Origin: Bacteroidia bacterium
GTDB taxonomy: Bacteria > Bacteroidota > Bacteroidia > B-17B0 > Aurantibacillaceae
Direction: 5' to 3'
DNA: 64,000 nt
NCBI GenBank assembly: GCA_016787445.1
Contig: JAEUTQ010000056.1
Coordinates: 30,567 to 94,566, forward strand
This document shows positions 22,555 to 30,991 of this stretch, in pieces; position 1 is the stretch's first letter, and every line of letters begins with the position of its first letter. The notes beneath the pieces were generated by a model. That model searched no databases and was not told the origin of the DNA. It saw nothing but the letters and a program-made list of their open reading frames with translations. A program made the translations under genes and the position numbers.

Positions 22555-23898
22555 ATGAATAAAAACGTAAACATCATTGGAGCCGGCCTTGTGGGCTCGT
22601 TATTATCTATTTATCTCGCAAAAAAAGGATATAAGGTTAATATTTATGAGCGCCGACCGGATATGCGTAAAACAAAAATGTCAGCCGGAAAATCCATAAA
22701 CCTGGCCTTAAGCGATAGAGGCTGGCGCGGATTGGAAGGCGTTGGTATTGCTGATGATGTGCGTAAAATCGCGATACCCATGTATGGACGATTTATTCAT
22801 AATCGCGACGGATCAACGGCCTTTCAGCCTTATGGCAAGAAGGAACAAGCCATCTATTCTGTTTCTCGTGCAGAGATAAATATGAAGTTGATGGATTTAG
22901 CCGAGCGTGAAGCGGGAGTGAAAATTCATTTTAACGAGCGTTGTACAGCAGTTGACAGAGTGAAGATGGAAGCCTCTTTTGTAAACGAAGAAAATAAAAG
23001 CACAACTGTTTCAAGCAGCGATTTGATTTTTGGAGCGGATGGAGCCTTCGCGGCTTCGCGTTTAAACATGCAGCTCAACAACGATCGTTTTGAGTACAAT
23101 CAACATTATATTTCTGCGGGCTATAAAGAATTGATTATTCCTCCGGGAGAGGGCGGTTCTTTCTTAATGGAGAAAAACGCCTTACACATTTGGCCGCGCG
23201 GAAGTTTTATGATGATTGCCTTACCAAATCCGGATGGTAATTTTACGTGTACGCTTTTTTTACCGTTTGAGGGCGAAAAATCATTTGAGAAATTAAAAAC
23301 ACGCGAGGATGTAACAAAGTTTTTCAATGAAGAATTTCCTGACGCTGTTCCCTTAATGCCAACTTTACTGGATGATTTTTTCAATAATCCAACTTCATCA
23401 CTTGTTACTGTTAAGTGCTTTCCTTGGGTTTTTGATAATAAGGTAGCTTTAATTGGAGATGCGGCACATGCCATTGTTCCTTTCTTCGGACAAGGCATGA
23501 ATTGTGGTTTTGAAGATTGTGTGGTGTTAAATGAATTAATTACTAAACACAACGAAGACTGGAATAAAATTTTACCGGAGTACCAATCATTACGTAAACC
23601 TGACGGTGATGCTATTGCTGATTTAGCGATTGCGAACTTTATTGAGATGCGTGATAAAACCGCCGACCCGAAATTCTTATTGCAGAAAAAAATTGAAGCA
23701 CGTTTCAATGAGAAATATCCTGATAAATGGATTCCGCTTTACAGCATGGTGACGTATAGTCCGCACATACGTTATAGCACAGCATTAAAAGAAGGTGCGC
23801 GACAAGAAGCCATCATGCAAAAGATAATGGCAATGCCGGATATTGAGAAAAAGTGGGATAGTGAAGAAGTAGAGAAGGAGATTCTGAAACATATTTAA
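22555..23898 (+). CDS. kmo: Kynurenine 3-monooxygenase
   Basis: This FAD-dependent aromatic hydroxylase converts kynurenine plus NADPH and O2 to 3-hydroxykynurenine, in tryptophan breakdown or the kynurenine route to NAD. The Rossmann motif is NIIGAGLVGSLLSIYLAKKGYKVNIYERRPD. KMSAGKSINLALSDRGWRGLEGVG is characteristic of KMO rather than other hydroxylases, and IGDAAHAIVPFFGQGMNCGFED is the second FAD motif. The product has 447 residues. I use ATG 22555, because the in-frame TTG upstream falls in the promoter box. No other kynurenine-pathway gene is adjacent. Confidence 0.95.
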   Translation: MNKNVNIIGAGLVGSLLSIYLAKKGYKVNIYERRPDMRKTKMSAGKSINLALSDRGWRGLEGVGIADDVRKIAIPMYGRFIHNRDGSTAFQPYGKKEQAIYSVSRAEINMKLMDLAEREAGVKIHFNERCTAVDRVKMEASFVNEENKSTTVSSSDLIFGADGAFAASRLNMQLNNDRFEYNQHYISAGYKELIIPPGEGGSFLMEKNALHIWPRGSFMMIALPNPDGNFTCTLFLPFEGEKSFEKLKTREDVTKFFNEEFPDAVPLMPTLLDDFFNNPTSSLVTVKCFPWVFDNKVALIGDAAHAIVPFFGQGMNCGFEDCVVLNELITKHNEDWNKILPEYQSLRKPDGDAIADLAIANFIEMRDKTADPKFLLQKKIEARFNEKYPDKWIPLYSMVTYSPHIRYSTALKEGARQEAIMQKIMAMPDIEKKWDSEEVEKEILKHI

Positions 23899-23917
23899 TT
23901 GCCGGATTTTTCTTATA

Positions 23918-23947
23918 TTTACTATAATAAACTTTTACTATAGTAAA
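23918..23947. promoter_or_regulatory. Operator-like repeats before a T9SS cargo gene
   Basis: TTTACTATA occurs at 23918-23926 and again at 23934-23942. The second copy is the left half of the perfect 14-bp palindrome TTTACTATAGTAAA (23934-23947). The start codon is at 23954. Confidence 0.4.
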
Positions 23948-23953
23948 TTAAGT

Positions 23954-25549
23954 ATGAGGAAAATTTACATTCTTATTTTAAGTCTTTTTAGTTTGGTTTC
24001 TTACGCTCAGAATTGGAACGTATTTAACACCGCATTTCGTTATAATTATTCATTCAATAATTCGCCGGTAATAAGCAATGTATTATTTGCGGCTTCTTCA
24101 TCCGCATCAGCTGGAGATACGCTTTTTAGTTTAAACCTCATTGGTACGCCATGTATTAAGGGGTGTCCAACTTTAACTGCAACGGTTTTTGCTTCTACAT
24201 CTACTACTTTAGTGATACCAAAAAGCAGAATGATTGTGCCAAATCAGCCACAGTTTCTACAGAAAAAAATAAAAACCTATAGTAATGGTATGGTTTTTTT
24301 GTACGACACGGCCAAGTTTGTTTTAAATACGAAATGTAATCTCGGACAAACTTGGTTGTTCGATTCTGTTAATTCAGTAAATGTAACCTGCGCAGCAATT
24401 GGTACAAAAACAATTTTTGCCATTGCCGATTCTGTTAAAACATTAGTGCTCGCTACCGGTGATACAATTACACTTTCCAAAAAATTTGGCATCATACAAT
24501 TTCCTTTAACCTATGGGCAAAATAAGTATTATCGTTTGGTAGGAATTGAAAAGAAAAGCGCCAATGAAATAAATGCCCTTTACGGACAAAAAGTTCCAAA
24601 CTTCTGGGATTTTTACAACTTTAATAATGGCGATGAGTTTTATTCCACCTTAACTACCTGCGACAAAATGAGCAGTTCGCCCTGGACGCCGTTAACGTTT
24701 ACACTCAAGAACGAAAAAAGTAAAATTCTTAATAAACAGATAGGAAGTAATTCAATTACCTACACCATACAGTCGTCCTATCAATATATTTATCTGGCTA
24801 ATCAGGGAAGTTGCGGCGCCTTACCAGGTGCAGTTACCAATACAACAAGTATAGTCACGTATTCCAACACCAATAATTTATTCGAAAACTATTTATATCC
24901 GGGTGCAATTTTTGATGTGTTTAATCCGAATGCCAATCCTGTAACAAATACGTTTAATACTTTTAATGTGTGTTCATTTATTAACGACACTAAATCAAAA
25001 TTTACGAAGCGCGCTGGTTTTTACTGTTCACAAAACAATCCGGCTTTAAACGATACAGTGGTGGCGTTTAAATACGTGCCCACTTATAGTGTAATGGTTC
25101 CGTCTGCATATTACAACTCAACATTTGGATTTTCTCCATATGAGCAGAATCAAAAAATATTTACAGCAGGTTTAGGAACCGTGAAAGATGAGTATGTAAT
25201 ATTTGAGCATTCAAAGCAATATTGTTTAATAAGCGCAGTGTTGGGTACAGATACTGTTTTAGGTCCGATGCCCGGTTGGAATTTAGGAGTAGGCTTAAAC
25301 GAATACAATGAGGTAATCCCTATGAAATCACTTTACCCAAATCCTGCTAATGACTATATTATGATTGATTCTTCTCAATCCGGAACAATTGAAGTTTACG
25401 ACGCTTTAGGTGTGAAATTACCGGTTGATGGTGCTTCGATAAAAAATGGTAAAATTATAACCAATAATTGGAAAGAAGGCGTTTATTTTATCAGGCAAAT
25501 TTCTGATGCAGGAATAAAAACAGAAAAAGTGGTGATACAGCACTACTAA
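23954..25549 (+). CDS. Secreted protein of unknown function with T9SS sorting tail
   Basis: The signal peptide is MRKIYILILSLFSLVSYAQ. About 420 residues rich in Thr, Ser, Asn and Tyr follow without a catalytic motif I recognise. Several paired cysteines (GTPCIKGCPTLTA, LTTCDKM, GSCGALPG) suggest a disulfide-stabilised extracellular protein. The C-terminal about 75 residues (LYPNPANDYIMIDS, GTIEVYDALGVKLP, NWKEGVYFIRQISDAGIKTEKVVIQ) are the type A T9SS sorting domain. It is probably surface-exposed and is transcribed alone behind operator-like repeats. Confidence 0.85.
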   Translation: MRKIYILILSLFSLVSYAQNWNVFNTAFRYNYSFNNSPVISNVLFAASSSASAGDTLFSLNLIGTPCIKGCPTLTATVFASTSTTLVIPKSRMIVPNQPQFLQKKIKTYSNGMVFLYDTAKFVLNTKCNLGQTWLFDSVNSVNVTCAAIGTKTIFAIADSVKTLVLATGDTITLSKKFGIIQFPLTYGQNKYYRLVGIEKKSANEINALYGQKVPNFWDFYNFNNGDEFYSTLTTCDKMSSSPWTPLTFTLKNEKSKILNKQIGSNSITYTIQSSYQYIYLANQGSCGALPGAVTNTTSIVTYSNTNNLFENYLYPGAIFDVFNPNANPVTNTFNTFNVCSFINDTKSKFTKRAGFYCSQNNPALNDTVVAFKYVPTYSVMVPSAYYNSTFGFSPYEQNQKIFTAGLGTVKDEYVIFEHSKQYCLISAVLGTDTVLGPMPGWNLGVGLNEYNEVIPMKSLYPNPANDYIMIDSSQSGTIEVYDALGVKLPVDGASIKNGKIITNNWKEGVYFIRQISDAGIKTEKVVIQHY

Positions 25550-25562
25550 ATTTATTCTTTAT

Positions 25563-26501
25563 TTATTCTGCCAGCCATTTCTCAACTTCGTTCTGGTCAA
25601 GTTCCATGTAGTTCACCCAGTGTTCAACGGTAGAATTATTGATAAGATAAATGGCCGGCATATTAGTGCCTGCTAAAAATATAAAGGGCTTGGCACCAAG
25701 CATACAATACGGAATGTTTTGGGTTTTGGTGTCTTCATAAAACTCTTTCAATTTCTCTTTATCACCATTTAAAACGAAGTAAATACTTATCTGCGGATTT
25801 TTTTCCGTCATAATGCGCATTTTTTTAGCGGCAATACGACAATGCGGACATTTAAGACTCATGAAAGCCAATACATGTTTTCCATGAGATAAACTTTTAG
25901 GTGGCGTATTTACTTTGGCGTTATTGTAAAGTGTATCGAGTGGTAGTGCAAAATTGTCTTCCGGTTTGTTTAAGTAAGATTCTGAATAGTCCAAACTCAC
26001 ATAATTTAAAATATGAGGCATGGCAAGTGAAGTAAGCAAGAAAGAAACGCTTAGCCATTTGCTTAATTTTCCAAATGAAAATCCTTCATGAAACTTATAA
26101 ATCAATCCGCAAACACCAAGCATCACTACGTTTTTTATGATGGCTTGTAAAGGTGTCATTGCAAGTGCGTTTCCAAAGCAGCCGCAATTACCATTGTTGC
26201 CTTCCTTAACAATCATGACGGTCAAATACACAGTAAAGAAAATTAAAACCGCTGAGGTAATTTTAATGGTGAATTTGCGGAGATAAAGATTGAAAAACAG
26301 CATGAGTCCTATGAAAAATTCTAAACCAATCATGAAACGTGCAATGAATGGAGCAAATACCCATCCACCGATGCCTAAATCAACAAAAGTATATTCGAAA
26401 GGCTCAATAGGAAACAGTTTGGTATAGCCTGAATAAATGAAAAGTAGTCCTAATAGACTACTCAAGGTTATCCAAACTATTTTTAATATTTTCTCTTTCA
26501 T
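25563..26501 (-). CDS. DoxX/MauE-like membrane protein fused to a thioredoxin-like domain
   Basis: Four N-terminal membrane helices (LSSLLGLLFIYSGYTKLFPIEPFEY, FMIGLEFFIGLMLFF, SAVLIFFTVYLTVMIVKEG, NVVMLGVCGLIY) match the MauE/DoxX group. The conserved NCGCFG before helix 4 is the redox Cys pair of MauE-type proteins. A further TM leads to a periplasmic thioredoxin-like domain with CPHC at residues 218-221 (FMSLKCPHCRIAAKKM) and a cis-Pro-like MPAIYL. It probably passes electrons from membrane to periplasm for disulfide chemistry. I choose ATG 26501 (MKEKILKIVWI), because upstream codons fall in the neighbour's terminator. Confidence 0.85.
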   Translation of the reverse strand: MKEKILKIVWITLSSLLGLLFIYSGYTKLFPIEPFEYTFVDLGIGGWVFAPFIARFMIGLEFFIGLMLFFNLYLRKFTIKITSAVLIFFTVYLTVMIVKEGNNGNCGCFGNALAMTPLQAIIKNVVMLGVCGLIYKFHEGFSFGKLSKWLSVSFLLTSLAMPHILNYVSLDYSESYLNKPEDNFALPLDTLYNNAKVNTPPKSLSHGKHVLAFMSLKCPHCRIAAKKMRIMTEKNPQISIYFVLNGDKEKLKEFYEDTKTQNIPYCMLGAKPFIFLAGTNMPAIYLINNSTVEHWVNYMELDQNEVEKWLAE

Positions 26502-26507
26502 TGAGTC

Positions 26508-26537
26508 AAAAAAAAAGGCCACCCAAAGGTAGCCTTT
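26508..26537 (-). terminator. Terminator of the Cys-rich lipoprotein gene
   Basis: A 10-bp stem (26514-26523 with 26528-26537, one mismatch) around CAAA leads into a T-run on the minus strand. It ends a few bases before the start of the DoxX-Trx gene, so that gene depends on read-through or a promoter not seen. Confidence 0.8.
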
Positions 26538-26556
26538 AATTAGATTAGATTAAAAA

Positions 26557-26796
26557 TTAATCTAAAGTACATTCTGATTTTGTACCAGTTGAAGTAGTTC
26601 CACCAGCTTCAGTTACTGTTTGCTCACCAATACACATTTGTGCAGCATGATCTTTCTTCACTTTGTACATAGTAGTCTTAGTAGTATAAGATGTACCAGA
26701 AGAAGGAGTGTGAGTACAAGTACAAGTTCTGTCTTTTTTGCAAGATGCAAAGCTAATAGCTAATGCAGCAACAGCTAAAATTGTAATTTTTTTCAT
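26557..26796 (-). CDS. Small Cys-rich lipoprotein
   Basis: The 79-residue product has the signal MKKITILAVAALAISFASC with lipobox FASC. The mature chain of about 60 residues holds four further cysteines (TCTCTH, AAQMCIG, KSECTLD), enough for two disulfides, and many Thr/Ser. I do not recognise a family. It lies directly upstream of the DoxX-thioredoxin fusion on the same strand, which hints that it could be a substrate or redox partner. That is inference from position. Confidence 0.75.
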   Translation of the reverse strand: MKKITILAVAALAISFASCKKDRTCTCTHTPSSGTSYTTKTTMYKVKKDHAAQMCIGEQTVTEAGGTTSTGTKSECTLD

Positions 26797-26905
26797 AATT
26801 GGGTTTTTTAAATTTTGACCAAAAATAAAGAATTATTTGGAATCTCAAACTACGTATTTTAGGGTATTTTTTTACTGTTTATAATTTGTCTAAATAAGGT
26901 TTGTT

Positions 26906-26924
26906 TTTAACCTTTCTTTAACCT
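26906..26924. promoter_or_regulatory. Direct repeats TTTAACCT with 11-bp period upstream of moxR
   Basis: TTTAACCT at 26906-26913 and 26917-26924 begin exactly 11 bases apart, one helical turn. A GGGTTAAC (26952-26959) follows in inverted sense. The arrangement resembles binding sites for a dimeric regulator, about 80-100 bases before the moxR -7 box. Confidence 0.35.
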
Positions 26925-27002
26925 AAGCCAAACAACGTTAATCCCCTCTGTGGGTTAACATCTTTTAACAGGCCCTTTACCCTCGTAAACCCGCGTCATT
27001 GC

Positions 27003-27010
27003 TAATTTTG
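27003..27010 (+). promoter_or_regulatory. -7 box of the Bat operon
   Basis: Perfect TAnnTTTG match (TAATTTTG), 16 bases before the moxR ATG. The -33 TTG is not evident, which may mean an activator is needed. Confidence 0.5.
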
Positions 27011-27026
27011 AACACATTTTTTACTT

Positions 27027-28016
27027 ATGGTAGATATCAGAGAAATTAACGAAAGAATTCAGCGCGAAAGTGCTTTTGTCGACCTCCTTACGGTTGAAAT
27101 GGATAAGGTCATTGTGGGTCAGAAACACATGGTGGAACGACTGCTAATTGGTTTACTAAGTAATGGCCACATCCTGTTGGAGGGGGTGCCGGGTCTAGCA
27201 AAAACTTTAGCAATCAATACACTTGCCAAATGTGTAAAGGCCGATTTCAGCCGCATTCAGTTTACACCTGATTTGCTTCCTGCCGATTTAATCGGTACAA
27301 TGATTTACAATCAAAAGCAAGAACAATTCTCCATTCGTAAGGGTCCGATTTTTGCCAATTTCGTTTTGGCGGATGAGATTAACCGTGCCCCGGCAAAAGT
27401 ACAATCTGCTTTGTTGGAAGCAATGCAAGAGAAACAGGTAACTATCGGTGATCAAACATTTCCTTTACCAAATCCTTTCTTAGTACTTGCTACTCAAAAT
27501 CCGGTAGAGCAAGAAGGAACTTATCCATTACCTGAAGCGCAAATGGATCGTTTCATGTTAAAAGTAGTGATAGGCTATCCAACCAAGGAAGATGAAAGAA
27601 AAATCATCGCTTCTAACATTTCTCCGCAAGGAATGCCAAAACCGAACGCAGTTTTAAATCCTGAAGATATTTTGAAGGCACGTGCTGCTGTAAAAGATGT
27701 TTACATGGATGAAAAAATTGAACGCTACATTGTAGATATTGTTTTTGCAACACGTTTCCCTAAAGAATATAAATTAGATAAGTTTGACGGACTTATTTCT
27801 TACGGTGGTTCACCTCGTGCAAGTATAAATCTTGCATTGGCTGCTAAAGCATACGCTTTTATTAAACGTCGCGGTTATGTAATTCCTGAAGATGTGCGCG
27901 CTATTTGTACGGACGTGATGCGTCATCGTATCGGATTAACTTACGAAGCGGAAGCAGAAAATATTACTACCGAAAATATCATTACCGAAATTTTAAATAC
28001 TGTTGAAGTACCCTAG
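27027..28016 (+). CDS. MoxR-family AAA+ ATPase, first gene of the Bat operon
   Basis: Walker A is GVPGLAKT (residues 53-60) and Walker B is LADEINRAPAKVQ (about 113-125); the sensor region is LATQNPVEQEGTYPLPEAQMDRF. These are the MoxR hallmarks. MoxR proteins are chaperone-like ATPases working with VWA-domain partners encoded next to them, as here. Length 329 is usual. The gene is separated from the DUF58 gene by an 84-base hairpin repeat that runs up to the next start codon. The operon is linked to aerotolerance and envelope stress in Bacteroides and other bacteria. Confidence 0.95.
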   Translation: MVDIREINERIQRESAFVDLLTVEMDKVIVGQKHMVERLLIGLLSNGHILLEGVPGLAKTLAINTLAKCVKADFSRIQFTPDLLPADLIGTMIYNQKQEQFSIRKGPIFANFVLADEINRAPAKVQSALLEAMQEKQVTIGDQTFPLPNPFLVLATQNPVEQEGTYPLPEAQMDRFMLKVVIGYPTKEDERKIIASNISPQGMPKPNAVLNPEDILKARAAVKDVYMDEKIERYIVDIVFATRFPKEYKLDKFDGLISYGGSPRASINLALAAKAYAFIKRRGYVIPEDVRAICTDVMRHRIGLTYEAEAENITTENIITEILNTVEVP

Positions 28017-28098
28017 TAGTTGGTAGTTCGGAGTTGGTAGTTCGTAGAATTTAAGTACGAATGCCATCTACGAACTACGAGCTAACATCTACCAACTA
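28017..28098. repeat. Imperfect hairpin repeat in the moxR-DUF58 spacer
   Basis: Left arm 28017-28047 and right arm 28068-28098 are both 31 nt. Their outer and inner 10 bases are perfectly complementary (TAGTTGGTAG and TAGTTCGTAG), with an unpaired middle. The left arm itself contains GTTGGTAGTTCG twice in tandem. The right arm ends two bases before the DUF58 start codon, so the RNA hairpin could mask it. Confidence 0.85.
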
Positions 28099-28100
28099 AC

Positions 28101-28967
28101 ATGGAAACAGCCGAGCTGCTAAAAAAAGTATGCAAAATCGAAATCAAAACCCGCGGGTTAAGTCGCCAGATTTTTTCCGGTGAATACCATAGCGCGTTTA
28201 AAGGTAGAGGTATGGCGTTTTCTGAAGTTCGGGAATATACTCCCGGTGATGATGTTCGAACCATCGACTGGAATGTGACGGCTCGTTTCAATACGCCTTA
28301 TGTGAAAGTCTTTGAAGAAGAACGTGAACTCAGCGTAGTATTATTGGTTGATGTGAGTGCCAGCGGATTTTTCGGAACACAAAAACAATACAAAAAGGAT
28401 TTGATTACCGAATTGTGTGCAGTGGTTGCATTTTCGGCTTCTACCAACAATGATAAAATAGGAGTTATTTTCTTTTCCGATAAAATCGAAAAGTTTATTC
28501 CGCCTAAAAAGGGAAAATCGCACGTGCTTCGTATCATTCGTGAGCTGATTGACTTTAAAGCAGAAAGCAAGGGAACAAATGTTGAGTTGGCACTGAAATA
28601 TTTAACGAATGTGATTAAGAAACGCAGCACCGTGTTTTTGATTTCAGATTTTTATTCAACGGCTAATTATTCTGACGCACTTAAAATCGCAAACAAAAAA
28701 CATGATGTAATTGCTTTAAAAGTGAATGACAAAGCCGAAATGGAAATTCCGAAGGTAGGCTTGATTAAGCTGAAAGATAATGAAAGCGGGAAGACAATGT
28801 GGGTAGATACTAGCAGCGCTTCTTTTCAAAAACAATTTAAATTAAATCTTTTGAAACGTGAGGATGCCGTTAAGGAAAATTTTAATCGCAGTGGTGTAGA
28901 CTATTGCGATATATATACACACGAAGGGTATATAAAACCATTAATGAATTTATTTAAGAGACGATAA
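28101..28967 (+). CDS. DUF58 / VWA-like protein of the Bat operon
   Basis: The 288-residue soluble protein shows the DUF58 signature (RGLSRQIFSGEYHSAFKGRGMAFSEVREYTPGDDVRTIDWNVTARFNTPYVKVFEEERE). A von Willebrand A-like domain follows, with metal-site motif DVSASG in VVLLVDVSASGFFG, and FLISDF later. DUF58 proteins are the constant partners of MoxR ATPases. No membrane segment is present. The start codon abuts the hairpin repeat at 28017-28098, and the next gene starts 8 bases after its stop. Confidence 0.93.
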   Translation: METAELLKKVCKIEIKTRGLSRQIFSGEYHSAFKGRGMAFSEVREYTPGDDVRTIDWNVTARFNTPYVKVFEEERELSVVLLVDVSASGFFGTQKQYKKDLITELCAVVAFSASTNNDKIGVIFFSDKIEKFIPPKKGKSHVLRIIRELIDFKAESKGTNVELALKYLTNVIKKRSTVFLISDFYSTANYSDALKIANKKHDVIALKVNDKAEMEIPKVGLIKLKDNESGKTMWVDTSSASFQKQFKLNLLKREDAVKENFNRSGVDYCDIYTHEGYIKPLMNLFKRR

Positions 28968-28975
28968 GAGTTTGA

Positions 28976-29983
28976 ATGAGATTTAAAATAACACATATTT
29001 TCCTTACAACGTTTTTTGCACTCTTGTGTTGCTTGGGTTATTCTCAAAGCATTCGTGTAAATGCAGTTATTGATTCGAGCAAAATCCGGATTGGTGAAGA
29101 AACAAGATTGGATTTGTACGTGACCTATGATGCAAATGCGCAGAAGAATATTAAAATCGATTGGCCATCATTCGAAGACACTATTTCAGGTAAAGTAGAG
29201 ATTATTTCTAAAACACCAATCGATTCAACCATTCCCGATAAAAGCAATCCGGGTGTTATTCAATACCATCAGCAGTTCGTGGTTTCAGCTTACGATTCGG
29301 GTTATTTTGCAATTCCTCCTTTTAAGTTTATTGTGAATGATGATACAGCAAATCCTTATTTAACGGAGGCTTTGTTTTTAGAAGTAAATACTGTTCCTAC
29401 TGATACTACTGATGCCACTGTAAAGGATATTAAACCTCCTTTTGAAGAACCTTTTGATTGGAAATGGTATTTGCCAACGGTGTATACAATCGGCGGTGCC
29501 ATTTTGATTTTGGCGCTTATCATTTTTATTATTATGCGATTAACCCGCAAAAAACCGGAGACTATAGTTGAACGTAAGCCGGATATTCCGCCACACATTC
29601 TTGCCTTGGACCAGCTGGAGAAAATTAAAGCGGAGCAAATATGGAAGGAAGGGAAAACAAAAGAATATTATTCAGCCATCACGGATTCTATTCGTTTATA
29701 CATAGAAGGACGATTTGGTATTCAAGCACTCGAGTTAACTACTGATGAAATTATGCGAGCTTTTAAATCGCAAGTGGTAGATTCATTAAGCAAAGAAAAA
29801 TTGCAACAGTTATTGGTACTCGCCGATCTTGTAAAATTTGCTAAACAAATTCCAATTGAACAGGAGCATACTTTAGCCTTGCAAAATGCGATTGATTTTG
29901 TCAATGGCACAAAACGTGAGGAAGAATATCAGGCAGAAGAAGTGAAAGTAGAAACGAACGATAATACTCAGCAACCGTCATGA
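28976..29983 (+). CDS. Single-TM Bat-operon protein (BatD-like / DUF4381-like)
   Basis: The signal peptide is 1-23 (ending GYSQ). A BatD-like beta domain follows (SIRVNAVIDSSKIRIGEETRLDLYVTYD; QYHQQFVVSAYDSGYFAIPPFKF). A transmembrane helix is at about 165-186 (TVYTIGGAILILALIIFIIM). The cytoplasmic helical tail contains KEYYSAITDSIRLYIEGRFGIQALELTTDEIMRAF, a pattern shared with the C-termini of BatD and DUF4381 proteins. This is the usual uncharacterised gene between DUF58 and batA. It overlaps batA by 4 bases (ATGA). Confidence 0.85.
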   Translation: MRFKITHIFLTTFFALLCCLGYSQSIRVNAVIDSSKIRIGEETRLDLYVTYDANAQKNIKIDWPSFEDTISGKVEIISKTPIDSTIPDKSNPGVIQYHQQFVVSAYDSGYFAIPPFKFIVNDDTANPYLTEALFLEVNTVPTDTTDATVKDIKPPFEEPFDWKWYLPTVYTIGGAILILALIIFIIMRLTRKKPETIVERKPDIPPHILALDQLEKIKAEQIWKEGKTKEYYSAITDSIRLYIEGRFGIQALELTTDEIMRAFKSQVVDSLSKEKLQQLLVLADLVKFAKQIPIEQEHTLALQNAIDFVNGTKREEEYQAEEVKVETNDNTQQPS

Positions 29984-30990
29984 TTTCGTTTTTGGAAGAC
30001 ATACAGTTTGCCGAAAAGCAATGGTTCTGGTTGTTTTTATTACTTCCGGCGATGTTGGTTTGGTATCTCATCCGTTTAAAAAACTATGAGGGGGAGTTAA
30101 ATTTTTCTTCATTCGACAATTTTAAAAACATTGGTTCTTCATTAAAAGCTAAACTTCGTCATTCTACATTTGCGCTACGCCTAATCGGAATTTCTCTTTT
30201 GATTCTTGCTTTGGCTCGTCCTCAATCGCGTAGTAGCTGGAAAGATGTTAAAACAGAAGGTATCGATATTGTTATATCCATGGATATTTCTTTATCAATG
30301 CTTGCAAAAGATTTTAAACCTAACCGATTGGAAGTAGCGAAGGAGGTTATTTTAGACTTCATTGATGCTCGTCCGAATGATAAAATCGGAATGGTGATAT
30401 TTAGCGGCGAGGCGTTTACACAATGTCCGCTTACAGTAGATCATAAGGTATTAAAGAATATGTTCCCTGAAATTAAAGCAGGGATGCTGGATCAGGGAAC
30501 CGCTATTGGTTTAGGATTGGCGAGCGCAGTATCCCGCTTAAAAGATAGTAAGGCAAAAAGTAAAGTCATTATCCTAATTTCCGACGGTGTGAGTAATGTG
30601 GGAGAAATCACTCCGCTTACTGCAGGAGAAATTGCGCAAACTTATGGTTTGCGTGTTTATACAATTGGTGTTGGCAGCAAAGGAAAAGCTTTACAGCCGG
30701 TGGCCATGTATCCCAACGGACAATTAGAATATGATTATGTAGATGTTGAAATTGATGAAGCAGTAATGAATAAGATTTCTCAAATGACAGGCGGAAAATA
30801 TTTCCGTGCTACAGACAAAGAAAGTCTTTCTAATATTTATAAGGAAATCGATAAGATGGAAAAAACCATTATTAGCGAAAAAAGTTTCACGAATAAGGCA
30901 GAGCATTTTTTACCATTTGCTCTTGGAGCCCTAATAAGTTTATTGCTTGAGTTCCTATTAAAACGTACCATTTTTAAATCAGTGCCATAA
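29980..30990 (+). CDS. batA: BatA-type VWA membrane protein
   Basis: The 336-residue protein has TMs near residues 15-32 and 63-80, a VWA domain and a C-terminal TM (about 308-328). The MIDAS is intact: DISLS at 102-106 (DIVISMDISLSM), with the downstream Thr/Asp region LILISDGVSNVGEITP. It probably acts as a metal-dependent scaffold with BatB and the MoxR/DUF58 pair at the inner membrane. The start overlaps the previous stop, and batB begins one base after its own stop. Confidence 0.92.
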   Translation: MISFLEDIQFAEKQWFWLFLLLPAMLVWYLIRLKNYEGELNFSSFDNFKNIGSSLKAKLRHSTFALRLIGISLLILALARPQSRSSWKDVKTEGIDIVISMDISLSMLAKDFKPNRLEVAKEVILDFIDARPNDKIGMVIFSGEAFTQCPLTVDHKVLKNMFPEIKAGMLDQGTAIGLGLASAVSRLKDSKAKSKVIILISDGVSNVGEITPLTAGEIAQTYGLRVYTIGVGSKGKALQPVAMYPNGQLEYDYVDVEIDEAVMNKISQMTGGKYFRATDKESLSNIYKEIDKMEKTIISEKSFTNKAEHFLPFALGALISLLLEFLLKRTIFKSVP

Positions 30991-30991
30991 A

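Noticed and set aside
23121..23708. 195-codon minus-strand frame inside kmo
   Set aside because: No domain and no start context; it overlaps the FAD motifs of kmo.
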